From the NCBI RefSeq assembly GCF_008274585.1, contig NZ_VTRT01000001.1:1116001-1180000 (forward strand): DNA of 64,000 nt, given 5' to 3'. The DNA comes from Pedobacter sp. BS3. Its GTDB lineage: Bacteria > Bacteroidota > Bacteroidia > Sphingobacteriales > Sphingobacteriaceae. Under the pieces are notes generated by a model. The model was not told the origin of the DNA. It searched no databases and saw only the letters and a program-made list of their open reading frames with translations. Shown piece after piece: positions 36,001-42,952 of the stretch. Numbering within the stretch: the stretch's first letter is position 1; each line of letters starts with the position of its first letter. The position numbers and the translations under genes were made by a program.

Positions 36001-37106
36001 ACATAGAGATTACCAGTTCTGTCAACAGCAATTCCAAAAGGATTATTGAAACTAGCCGAATCTCTTACACCATCCATAGAACCGCTACAGGCACAACCGG
36101 CCAGCGTACTTACCATCCCAGCGGAAATTTTCCGGATTTTTTGATTCCCATAATCGCTCACATATATATTTCCTATACTATCAACAGCCACACCAACCGG
36201 ATTATTAAAACTTGCTACCGTATCAATGCCATCGATTGAATTCGCGGCACCACTACCCGCTACAGTACTTACTAAGCCTCCGGGAGTAATCTTTCGTATT
36301 CTATGATTGGCTCGATCAGCTACATACAGATTTCCGGTTCTGTCAACAGCAATCCCAAAGGGATAATTAAACTTTGCCGCACTGCCTGTACCATTTGCAA
36401 AACCTGCTGTACCAACACTACCGGCAAGTGTACTTACTACTGCAGCGGGAGTAATTTTCCGAATTGTTTGATTCTGTAAATCAGAAACATACAGGTTTCC
36501 GGCAATATCGATGGCAATTCCACCAAGTTCACTGAAACTGGCTGATGTACCTGTACCATCTGCAGAGCCCACAGCACCACTGCCGGCAAATGTACTGACT
36601 ACACCTGCCGGGGTAATCTTCCGTATCTTATGATTATAACGATCAGCTACATAAATGTTGCCTGAAGTATCTACAGCCACCCCGTAAGGATTATAAAAGC
36701 TTGCCGATGCCCCTGTACCATCTGCAGAGCCCACAACACCACTACCTGCCAATGTACTGACTACACCTGCCGGGGTAATCTTTCGTATTTTATTATTCGC
36801 TCTGTCAGCTATATACAGATTACCTGAAACATCAACTGCCACTCCCACCGGCGAATTAAAAGTGGCTGCTATCCCCGTGCCGTCAGTCGAGCCGGCAATG
36901 CCACTGCCAGCAAATGTGCTTACCTCACCATATACAATAGCTGGAATTTCTCCACCAGTATTAATTGGTTCCAAGGGGACAATCGTTTTGTTTTTTATGT
37001 AAACCTGAGATTTGTTATATATTATATATGGTTCTTGCGAATAAAGTTGCTCATGGCACAATAACACAATAGCCGCCAACCAACTTATTAGTAAATACCT
37101 TTTCAT
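33021..37106 (-). CDS. Secreted triple NHL-propeller protein with T9SS sorting domain
   Basis: From the ATG at 37104-37106 the protein is 1361 residues. This start is preferred over one 26 codons upstream because it gives a clean signal peptide, MKRYLLISWLAAIVLL. Three similar blocks follow. Each has an opening strand with PVNTGG or a variant, six NHL repeats (18 in all, such as GVAVDVSGNLYIADRANNKI), and a putative-Ig domain (GLNFDATAGIISGTPTA and variants). The end is a T9SS sorting domain (DWSIYPNPVDNRWF, MPGMYMVQVQELG). It thus carries three six-bladed propellers on the cell surface or released. It is the first gene of the PUL strand, divergent from the AraC gene. Block 3 is closest to the 612-residue paralogue. 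Confidence 0.9.
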   Translation of the reverse strand: MKRYLLISWLAAIVLLCHEQLYSQEPYIIYNKSQVYIKNKTIVPLEPINTGGEIPAIVYGEVSTFAGSGIAGSTDGTGIAATFNSPVGVAVDVSGNLYIADRANNKIRKITPAGVVSTLAGSGVVGSADGTGASASFYNPYGVAVDTSGNIYVADRYNHKIRKITPAGVVSTFAGSGAVGSADGTGTSASFSELGGIAIDIAGNLYVSDLQNQTIRKITPAAVVSTLAGSVGTAGFANGTGSAAKFNYPFGIAVDRTGNLYVADRANHRIRKITPGGLVSTVAGSGAANSIDGIDTVASFNNPVGVAVDSIGNIYVSDYGNQKIRKISAGMVSTLAGCACSGSMDGVRDSASFNNPFGIAVDRTGNLYVAEFTGNVIRKISTVGFTIRPSLPAGLNFDATAGIISGTPTAVAPITDYIITAYNRTGNSSDTVSIQVIDNLSPDINYGAGQIYVKNKEIPLLIPVNNGGSVPSVVAYGETSTFAGSGSYGFADGVGTTAKFKTPYGMVADNTGNIYVADRYNHRIRKITPAGVVSTFAGSGVAGSADGTGTGASFNEPAGIVIDSSGTLYISDMRNHTIRKITPAGVVSTLAGTVGTAGFADGTGSAAKFNYPFGLAVDRSGDVYVADRYNYKIRKITPVGVVTTIAGSTAGFADSSNPLTAKFNNPVGVAVDSAGNIYVGDYTNNRIRKITAAGVVSTLAGQTSPGSADGIGGAASFTNPFGVTVDNLGNVYVADYNNQKIRKITPSGIVSTLAGSGTIGLAEGIGSAASFKYPVDVITDNIGNLYVADGNNKIRKITITGYTINPELPGGLSLNAATGVISGTPSAVSPATNYIITAYNQAGNSSDTLNIEIINTPPHIAYPDVQNYIKNQIITPIAPVNTGGPVPATTYGETSTITISGDVSRPQGIAIDKSGNVYIADRAYHRIRKITPQETISTLAGSGTAGFADGSSATAMFNNPSDIAIDSAGNVYVSDIQNERIRKISPAGQVSTLAGDGSVGSSDGAGTSASFYYPFGLSLDSTGNLYVADRANHRIRKVTVSGTVSTFAGSTAGSIDGTGTSAKFNNPVGIAISQAGDFYIGDFNNNKIRKITSTGEVTTFAGTGSAGSADGSVATASFNGPFGMAFDGAGNLYIADYTNNKIRKIAPTGTVSTLAGSGTGALTDGIGTAASFKNPADVAADADGNLYVADYLNDRIRKIVTTGYTINPSLPTGLTFDNKTGVISGTPTVVSPATDYVVTAYNSAGSSSDTISIEVSDDLLLASRPTGNENMRVEINPENLIKADWSIYPNPVDNRWFRIVVPIAASKEKIVKIYDMTGRIVFSKGLTVNDGQANIYLPSRLMPGMYMVQVQELGVKKIFIR

Positions 37107-37173
37107 ATTATGCGTTAGTTTGTAAATGGTTAGTATTAAATAATCGAATAGCAATTCAAAATTGCCCCGAATT

Positions 37174-37221
37174 CTGCTACTCAACCCATACGAAATTGCC
37201 CAACACTGATGCTTTTCTATC
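37174..37221 (-). promoter_or_regulatory. Duplicated upstream element, copy 1 (before the large NHL gene)
   Basis: This is the counterpart of 32878-32923, sharing the core CATACGAAATTGCCCAA. It lies in the 210-base divergent spacer between the NHL gene and the AraC regulator, so it could serve both directions. No convincing TTTG/TAnnTTTG promoter pair was found next to it. Confidence 0.5.
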
Positions 37222-37316
37222 TAAAACCAGGATTCACCTATAAAAATTCAACAAAATAGCATTCAATACCTAAAAAGAATCCTATATTTAGGTTACGACT
37301 CTTAACTCCGTCAACT

Positions 37317-38186
37317 ATGAAACCAGTTTTAATGCGTCATGTAGAAGCGTACAGCGAATCATTTAAATCATGGAAAAATGAGAAACCTTACCGCCATAAT
37401 CCCTGGCATTATCACCCGGAATGTGAGATAACCTTTATCATTAAAGGCAGCGGTATCCTGTTTATTGGCGACCGGGTTTTAAATTATTCGGAAAATGAGC
37501 TGGTATTGATCGGCCCGAATCTGCCGCATGAATGGCGGAGCAACATCAAAGAGGATCCTGACAACTATTCACAATCAATAGCCGTTCATTTTAAGCCCGG
37601 TTCATTGGGAAATGATTTTTACAAAATTCCCGAAATGCAACCCATTAACTTGCTATTAGAGCAATCTGTCAGGGGAATTGCTATCCAAAGCAATCCTGTT
37701 AAAGAAACGGTGAAGAATAAACTTATCCAGTTAATTGAAACTCAGGGAGTAGAACGCATTAGCCTCCTGTTATCTATATTGAGCAGCATTACCCGTACCG
37801 ACAAAATAAGCTTTCTATCCAGCACCAGCTTTGTGGATTCCATTCAAAACGACCATGATCACCGGATTAATAAAGTATATAAGTATGTGATGACCAATTT
37901 CAAAAATCAGCTATCGATAGATCAGATTGCTGCAGAGATCTCCATGACACCTACTTCTTTTTGTCGTTTCTTTAGAAAAAGGATCAATAAATCGTTCGTA
38001 CAGTATGTCAATGAAATACGCATAGGTTATGCCTGTAAGCTGCTATACGAAGACAAATTCAGCATTTCACAGGTGGCTTTTGAATCCGGATTTGACAACT
38101 TGTCTAATTTTAACAAGCAATTTAAAAAGATCAAACAGGTTACCCCCAGTCAGTTTATTTTACAGATCTCAAAAAAAAGCGATTAA
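37317..38186 (+). CDS. AraC-family transcriptional regulator (PUL regulator candidate)
   Basis: This 289-residue protein has an N-terminal cupin sensor domain (WHYHPECEITFIIKGSGILF, then NLPHEWRSN) and a C-terminal pair of helix-turn-helix motifs. HTH1 is QLSIDQIAAEISMTPTSFCR; HTH2 contains SISQVAFESGFDNLSNFNKQ and ends FKKIKQVTPSQFI, the AraC hallmark. It is transcribed divergently from the PUL, with a 210-base spacer holding the duplicated element. It probably senses a sugar released by the locus and switches on its promoter. Hybrid two-component or sigma/anti-sigma regulators are more usual for PULs; none is present here. Confidence 0.93.
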   Translation: MKPVLMRHVEAYSESFKSWKNEKPYRHNPWHYHPECEITFIIKGSGILFIGDRVLNYSENELVLIGPNLPHEWRSNIKEDPDNYSQSIAVHFKPGSLGNDFYKIPEMQPINLLLEQSVRGIAIQSNPVKETVKNKLIQLIETQGVERISLLLSILSSITRTDKISFLSSTSFVDSIQNDHDHRINKVYKYVMTNFKNQLSIDQIAAEISMTPTSFCRFFRKRINKSFVQYVNEIRIGYACKLLYEDKFSISQVAFESGFDNLSNFNKQFKKIKQVTPSQFILQISKKSD

Positions 38187-38325
38187 ATCGTTTTCAAATC
38201 TACTTACATTAAGGTTGCTCTAAACCTTCGACTTAGTGTATTTGCACCGAGACAAACTGCCTGTGTCGCAATTGTAAGCTTTGAGCTGCACAGACAATAT
38301 GGCCAATTACTTATAACATATTTAT

Positions 38326-38356
38326 TATGTTTGTATATGGCCGTTAATCGTTAACG
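38326..38356 (+). promoter_or_regulatory. Promoter/operator candidate of the DUF433 gene
   Basis: TATGTTTG (38326-38333) fits the Bacteroidota -7 element. Just downstream, CGTTAA (38342-38347) and TTAACG (38351-38356) form a perfect inverted repeat with a 3-base spacer, a likely site for autoregulation by an antitoxin. Two direct ATATGGCC repeats lie at 38298 and 38335. No TTTG at the ideal -33 distance was confirmed. Confidence 0.4.
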
Positions 38357-38370
38357 AATCAATTAAAAAT

Positions 38371-38622
38371 ATGGTTTGGCAGGATTATATCATTTCGGAT
38401 AAGAATATACTCATCGGAAAACCCACGATAAAGGGCACCCGTATATCCATTGAGCTCATCCTGGACTTATTATCTTCCGGATGGACAGAGCAACAGCTTT
38501 TGGAAAGCTATCCTCAATTAACAACAAACCATATAAAAGCTGTTTTTTCGTATTTACGGAATTTGTATGAAAAATGGACTGTTTGTGTCATTAATCAAAG
38601 GAGGCTCGTGGCTAATATCTAA
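38371..38622 (+). CDS. DUF433 protein (antitoxin-type)
   Basis: This 83-residue protein matches DUF433, a small winged-helix-like family often found as the antitoxin partner of a DUF5615 PIN-like toxin. Visible marks are GKPTIKGTRISIELILDLLS, the acidic/aromatic GWTEQQLLESYPQLTTNHIKA, and a helix FSYLRNLYE. The last 15 or so residues (TVCVINQRRLVANI) do not look like family sequence. No DUF5615 gene follows: the next gene is convergent and starts 13 bases beyond the stop. It is therefore an orphan, or the remains of a toxin-antitoxin pair. Confidence 0.8.
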   Translation: MVWQDYIISDKNILIGKPTIKGTRISIELILDLLSSGWTEQQLLESYPQLTTNHIKAVFSYLRNLYEKWTVCVINQRRLVANI

Positions 38623-38634
38623 AAAGAGAGAAAC

Positions 38635-39588
38635 TTACTTTTCTTTTTCTAACTCGTGAATTTTACGAACAAAATCAATCTCCACAGAAGCAAAGGCGGC
38701 TATCTCCTCATCTGTAAAACGATTTGAAAGAATAAGATTACGAACAATTTCAGCTTTGCCTTTTTCTATCCCTTCGGTTCTGCCTTGTTCTCTGCCCTCA
38801 ACTCTGCCCTCAACTCTACCTTCAGCTCTACCTTCAGCTCTACCTCGTTCCCTGCCTTCTTCTATCTTCTGGCGTATTGTTTCCTTCACGCTATATTCGT
38901 CCCAGCGGCGCTTTAAACTTACATCGTACATTGTTCTTTCCTCCTTATTTAATTTGCTGTACTCTGCTATATCAAACAGTTTCTCAAATATGGGCTTCCT
39001 CAGGTATACCGGTAGTTTGTCTAATTTAGACATATTGGTCAATACGTACAACCATTTGTCTAAATCTGATACCAGTTCCGCCTCATCTTTAACAAAGTTA
39101 ACCAATTCTAAATAGAAAAATCCTAACTCTTCATAAAATACTTCGCCCGTCTCCCGGTTACACAAGCAAACATCATGCAAATACCGGTCTCTTTTGCCGT
39201 CTGTTAAAGTAAATCCGTCCAGTAGCGCTATTACATAAACTTCACTGATCTGGTACCCCCATTCCGAACGCCTGCCCTTGGGCGCCTGGTCGGCTATCAG
39301 TTTACTGGAATAGTAGAGCATACGCTTCTTCAGGTTAGACTGGTCGGTACGCTGTACCTCTATCAGAAATTGAGAACCGTCGTCACCGGTACAAGTCAGA
39401 TCGAAAATAACCGAACCTACATTTTCTGTATCCCCGGTATATTCATTTTTGTTATATACCAAGTCAATAACCGTTTTCCGGCCTCGGAATATACTATTGA
39501 TAAAACTGATCAAAATGTCCTTGTTGGGTTCGGTGCCAAACAGGCGCTTGAAAGAAAAGTCGGTTAGGGGATCTATATACTTGGTCAT
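38635..39588 (-). CDS. Rpn-type PD-(D/E)xK nuclease/transposase-like protein
   Basis: This 317-residue protein matches the Rpn family (PDDEXK_2) of recombination-promoting nucleases. The start MTKYIDPLTDFSFKRLFG and then EPNKDILISFINSIFRG are typical. The nuclease core is VIFDLTCTGDDGSQFLIEVQ, with the Asp and the Glu-x-Gln of the PD-(D/E)xK site. A charged coiled tail contains a tetrapeptide repeat, GRAEGRAEGRVEGRVEGREQ, then a helical end (LSNRFTDEEIAAFASVEIDF). Rpn proteins cut DNA non-specifically and have been linked to phage defence and recombination. The gene is single and convergent with the DUF433 gene. Confidence 0.9.
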   Translation of the reverse strand: MTKYIDPLTDFSFKRLFGTEPNKDILISFINSIFRGRKTVIDLVYNKNEYTGDTENVGSVIFDLTCTGDDGSQFLIEVQRTDQSNLKKRMLYYSSKLIADQAPKGRRSEWGYQISEVYVIALLDGFTLTDGKRDRYLHDVCLCNRETGEVFYEELGFFYLELVNFVKDEAELVSDLDKWLYVLTNMSKLDKLPVYLRKPIFEKLFDIAEYSKLNKEERTMYDVSLKRRWDEYSVKETIRQKIEEGRERGRAEGRAEGRVEGRVEGREQGRTEGIEKGKAEIVRNLILSNRFTDEEIAAFASVEIDFVRKIHELEKEK

Positions 39589-39812
39589 GCAGTTTGTTAT
39601 TTCAGTTTCTATCTAATATAAAAACTAAAAAAACAAGTATACGAAACAGGGGAGCTTTTTGCTAAATTATCCTATCCTAATGCCATATTATCTCTAAAAA
39701 TTGATCTGTTGTTTCATCCTTGTCTTGTAATAGCCGGATCGTAAAATCCGGGAATTATAATTCTAAGATTACAAATCCCGATGAGCTATACGATACCCAT
39801 CATAAACCCAAC

Positions 39813-40352
39813 TCACCCTCTAACAGGCTGCCACAATTCTGTAAGATGCCCGTTTTTACCATACACAGGGTCTGATTCCGGCAAAGGCACCTGCTTAATG
39901 CGCTCATCGGCAGCAGGCCGTTCGCCATCTTTACCATACAGTATATCGTAGTTTCCGCCCGGGGGATAAGCTCCCACACAACTGAAATCCTTGGTAGCTT
40001 TGAGGCATTTATGAGCCACACCTGCCGGGATGATTACCACATCGCCCCGGAATAGCTCAATGCAAGTCCCTTCATCACCGCCAAATTGAACATCGGCCTG
40101 ACCGCAAACAATGCCCAGAGCTTCGTGTGTTGTGCTGTGATAATGATGATAGGTATAAATATCGCCAGACCAGGCATTCGTCCAGCCGTTACTATTAAAA
40201 ATTGCCTTTACGGTCTCGTCATTTTCTTCCGGGTGCAGCCGCAAAGCACCTTTATAAACCAAAAGCGGCAGGTCTGAATTGGGAAAAATGCCATCATCGG
40301 CAAAAGTGTGCGATACAAGGTAAGGCTGCTGAATGATTTCTACTTTATTCAT
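39813..40352 (-). CDS. Cupin-domain protein
   Basis: From the ATG at 40350-40352 it is 179 residues (MNKVEIIQQPYLVSHTFADD). An ATG 11 codons upstream is possible but adds non-conserved-looking sequence. It is a single beta-barrel cupin: WSGDIYTYHHYHSTTHEALG carries the metal-binding histidines and Glu, and GDVVIIPAGVAHKCL the second motif with its His. The end is LTELW. The family is broad (dioxygenases, isomerases, binding proteins), and no specific substrate can be named. It is monocistronic and convergent with nothing nearby. Confidence 0.85.
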   Translation of the reverse strand: MNKVEIIQQPYLVSHTFADDGIFPNSDLPLLVYKGALRLHPEENDETVKAIFNSNGWTNAWSGDIYTYHHYHSTTHEALGIVCGQADVQFGGDEGTCIELFRGDVVIIPAGVAHKCLKATKDFSCVGAYPPGGNYDILYGKDGERPAADERIKQVPLPESDPVYGKNGHLTELWQPVRG

Positions 40353-40605
40353 GAGGCTAATTGCTTTAGTTGGTATGTTTAACAAACAAGATCAAAAATT
40401 GATTACATAAAACCTTGCTTTTACAACTATCGTTTTATATAAATAAGCACTTGTTCCGGAATAGCCGTTTTTCGTATAAGTTTAAAATCGCCGGTAAAGA
40501 GAAATACGCAAATATTTTACACTATCACATTAAACAATACGTACAAAAGCGTGTTAATCAAATGCATTATCCTATATTAACTATTAAATAAATTACCATT
40601 AAGGT

Positions 40606-42888
40606 ATGAAGATCGCATATATTTCAACGTATCCACCTCGCGAATGTGGCATTGCAACATTCAACAATAATCTTGTAAAGGCTATTGCCGCCAATTTCAA
40701 GAACAAATCTGTAAAGGATACCGGCTTTGTTGTAGCCCTGAACGATTCTGATAAATTGAACGAGTATGAATATCCCTCTGAGGTTGAATTCATTATCCGG
40801 CAGGAGAATCAGAATGATTATATCCGGGCAGCCGGCTATATCAACAACAGTACCGCAGATGTATGCATCCTGGAGCATGAATTTGGTATTTATGGCGGCG
40901 AAAGTGGCATTTATGTTCTGCCACTTATACACCGGGTAAATAAACCCATTGTGGCCATTTTGCACACCGTTTTGCGTGAACCCACGTTTATGCAAAAAAT
41001 TGCTATCCGGGAAATTGCTGCAAATGCAGCAAAAATTGTGGTAATGAGCAAAAAAGCGGTAGGCTTTCTCAAAGATATTTATCGCATTTCGCCAGATAAG
41101 ATCCAGTTGATCGAGCATGGCGTTCCTGATCTGGAAATACTGGATATTAACCCCGTAAAGAAACAATATCCCTTCAGAGATAAGAGAGTGCTGTTTACAT
41201 TCGGTCTCATTAGCCGGGGCAAGGGGCTTGAGACCGTAGTAAGGGCTTTACCTAAAATAATAAGCAGGCATCCGGACGCAATGTATGTGATACTGGGCAA
41301 TACGCATCCGGGCGTGTTGAGAAATTCAGGTGAAGAATATCGCGATCATTTGAAACGACTCGCTACCGAACTGGGCGTACAGGATCACCTGTATTTCATC
41401 AATAAATTTGTATCGGAAGAAGACTTGTTCAATTACCTTACGGCGATCGATATCTACATTACGCCTTACCTGAATGAGGCTCAGATTACCAGCGGAACCC
41501 TATCGTATGCCATTGGCGCCGGGGCAGCCGTAGTGTCAACACCTTACTGGCATGCCCAGGAATTACTGGACGATAATCGCGGGCGACTGTTCAATTTTAA
41601 AGATGCCGATGGTTTGGCCGATATTGTAAACGACCTGCTTGGCCATCCTGAAAAGTTAAAACGCCTTAAAGCGCATGCATACGAATATGGATTAAAATTA
41701 CGGTGGCCCCGCATCGGTGCCGAGTATGTGAATGTATTAACGCATGCCATAACCAATGCCGATTACAGTCAAAAAACACCGCGGCAGATCATTGACCCCG
41801 AAATTATGCCCACCTTTTCGCTGGCGCATATCAAACGCTTAACAGACGATACCGGCATTGTTCAGCACGCTAAATACGGCATTCCCAATCTTAAAGAAGG
41901 CTATTGCCTGGATGATAATGCCAGGGCGCTGATCATGGCATTAATGGCTTACCAGCAAAATAAAAGTCCCGAAGCATTGGAGTTGCTGCCCATTTACTTA
42001 AGCTATATCCATTACATGCAGCTTGAAGATGGCAACTTCCGTAACTTTCTAAGTTTCGATCGCCGTTACCTGGATGATGTGGGTTCTGAAGATTCATTCG
42101 GCCGGACAGTGTGGGCCTTGGGATACATGATAAACTGTGCCCCCAACAACTCTTACCGCGAATTTGCATACGAGCTTTTTCACAATTCAGTCCGCCATTT
42201 CAAGTCCCTCGAACATCTTCGCGGCATAATCAATACCATTATCGGGTTGGCGCATTACCTGAAGGTTTATCCATACGATGAAGGCCTTCTACGTGAACTG
42301 AACGACATGACAAACCGCGTTATTGAAGCATACCAGGCACACAGCAGCGGCACATGGCATTGGTTTGAAGATAAGCTGACGTACGATAATGCCATATTCC
42401 CCCTGGCCTTGTTACATTCCTGCGAGATAACCGGCAACGAACAGGTAAAAAGCATTGCATTAAAATCGCTGGCATTTTTAGATGAGCTGGTGTTAAGCAA
42501 AGGGTATTTATGTCCTGTTGGTAACGACGGCTGGTATTACCGCGGCGGAACGATGCCTTTATACGACCAGCAAGCTATAGAAACCATGGCTTCGGTTTTA
42601 GTGCACCTGCAAGCCTACCGCGTTGCACAAAAAACCGAATACCTGCGTAAAATGTTTATCAGCTACATGTGGTTCCTGGGCGAGAATACCTTACGGATCC
42701 CGCTGTACGATCATGAGACCAAAGGCTGTTGCGATGGCCTGCAGCCCGGCGGCATAAACCGCAACCAGGGCGCAGAAAGTACGCTGGCGTATATGATCTC
42801 ACATCTGGCCGTGCTGAACGGTTTCCAAATGGAGTACCAGTACAACAAGTCTAACAACAGCACAGCATTAACGGTAGAACAACTATAA
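40606..42888 (+). CDS. GT4 glycosyltransferase fused to an alpha/alpha-toroid domain
   Basis: This 760-residue cytoplasmic protein has two parts. Residues 1 to about 380 form a GT-B glycosyltransferase of family 4. The N-terminal loop is YISTYPPRECGIATFNNNLV. The nucleotide-sugar domain has FTFGLISRGKGLETVVRALP and AQITSGTLSYAIGAGAAVVS with the donor-binding region. Residues about 400-740 are an alpha/alpha helical domain resembling glycosidase/epimerase toroids (CLDDNARALIMALMAYQ, GSEDSFGRTVWALGYM, GGINRNQGAESTLAYM). Such fusions in Bacteroidota are thought to act in mannose- or glucose-containing glycan synthesis, but the substrate is not shown. A second GT4 gene follows. Confidence 0.88.
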   Translation: MKIAYISTYPPRECGIATFNNNLVKAIAANFKNKSVKDTGFVVALNDSDKLNEYEYPSEVEFIIRQENQNDYIRAAGYINNSTADVCILEHEFGIYGGESGIYVLPLIHRVNKPIVAILHTVLREPTFMQKIAIREIAANAAKIVVMSKKAVGFLKDIYRISPDKIQLIEHGVPDLEILDINPVKKQYPFRDKRVLFTFGLISRGKGLETVVRALPKIISRHPDAMYVILGNTHPGVLRNSGEEYRDHLKRLATELGVQDHLYFINKFVSEEDLFNYLTAIDIYITPYLNEAQITSGTLSYAIGAGAAVVSTPYWHAQELLDDNRGRLFNFKDADGLADIVNDLLGHPEKLKRLKAHAYEYGLKLRWPRIGAEYVNVLTHAITNADYSQKTPRQIIDPEIMPTFSLAHIKRLTDDTGIVQHAKYGIPNLKEGYCLDDNARALIMALMAYQQNKSPEALELLPIYLSYIHYMQLEDGNFRNFLSFDRRYLDDVGSEDSFGRTVWALGYMINCAPNNSYREFAYELFHNSVRHFKSLEHLRGIINTIIGLAHYLKVYPYDEGLLRELNDMTNRVIEAYQAHSSGTWHWFEDKLTYDNAIFPLALLHSCEITGNEQVKSIALKSLAFLDELVLSKGYLCPVGNDGWYYRGGTMPLYDQQAIETMASVLVHLQAYRVAQKTEYLRKMFISYMWFLGENTLRIPLYDHETKGCCDGLQPGGINRNQGAESTLAYMISHLAVLNGFQMEYQYNKSNNSTALTVEQL

Positions 42889-42902
42889 CAAGCATAGCCG
42901 GT

Positions 42903-42942
42903 GAAGCCTTTAAGCGCTGATGTTAAAAGGCTTCATTTGTTT
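42903..42942 (+). terminator. Terminator-like hairpin between the two GT4 genes
   Basis: GAAGCCTTTAA (42903-42913) pairs with TTAAAAGGCTTC (42923-42934, one bulged A) and is followed by ATTTGTTTTT. This is a good intrinsic terminator shape. The next gene starts only 10 bases beyond, so it may attenuate rather than fully separate the two genes. Confidence 0.6.
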
Positions 42943-42952
42943 TTGACAACTG

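Noticed and set aside
33021-37106. Dense DNA repetition in the large NHL gene as a tandem-repeat array or CRISPR
   Set aside because: The repeats keep one reading frame and code for NHL blades; unit length varies and there are no constant repeats with unique spacers.
38756-38875. Repeated CTCTACC/CTCAACT units as a CRISPR-like array
   Set aside because: They are 12-bp codon repeats of the Rpn tail without spacers.
38635-39588. Rpn gene as an intact insertion sequence
   Set aside because: No flanking inverted repeats or target duplication were seen; Rpn proteins occur as stand-alone nucleases.
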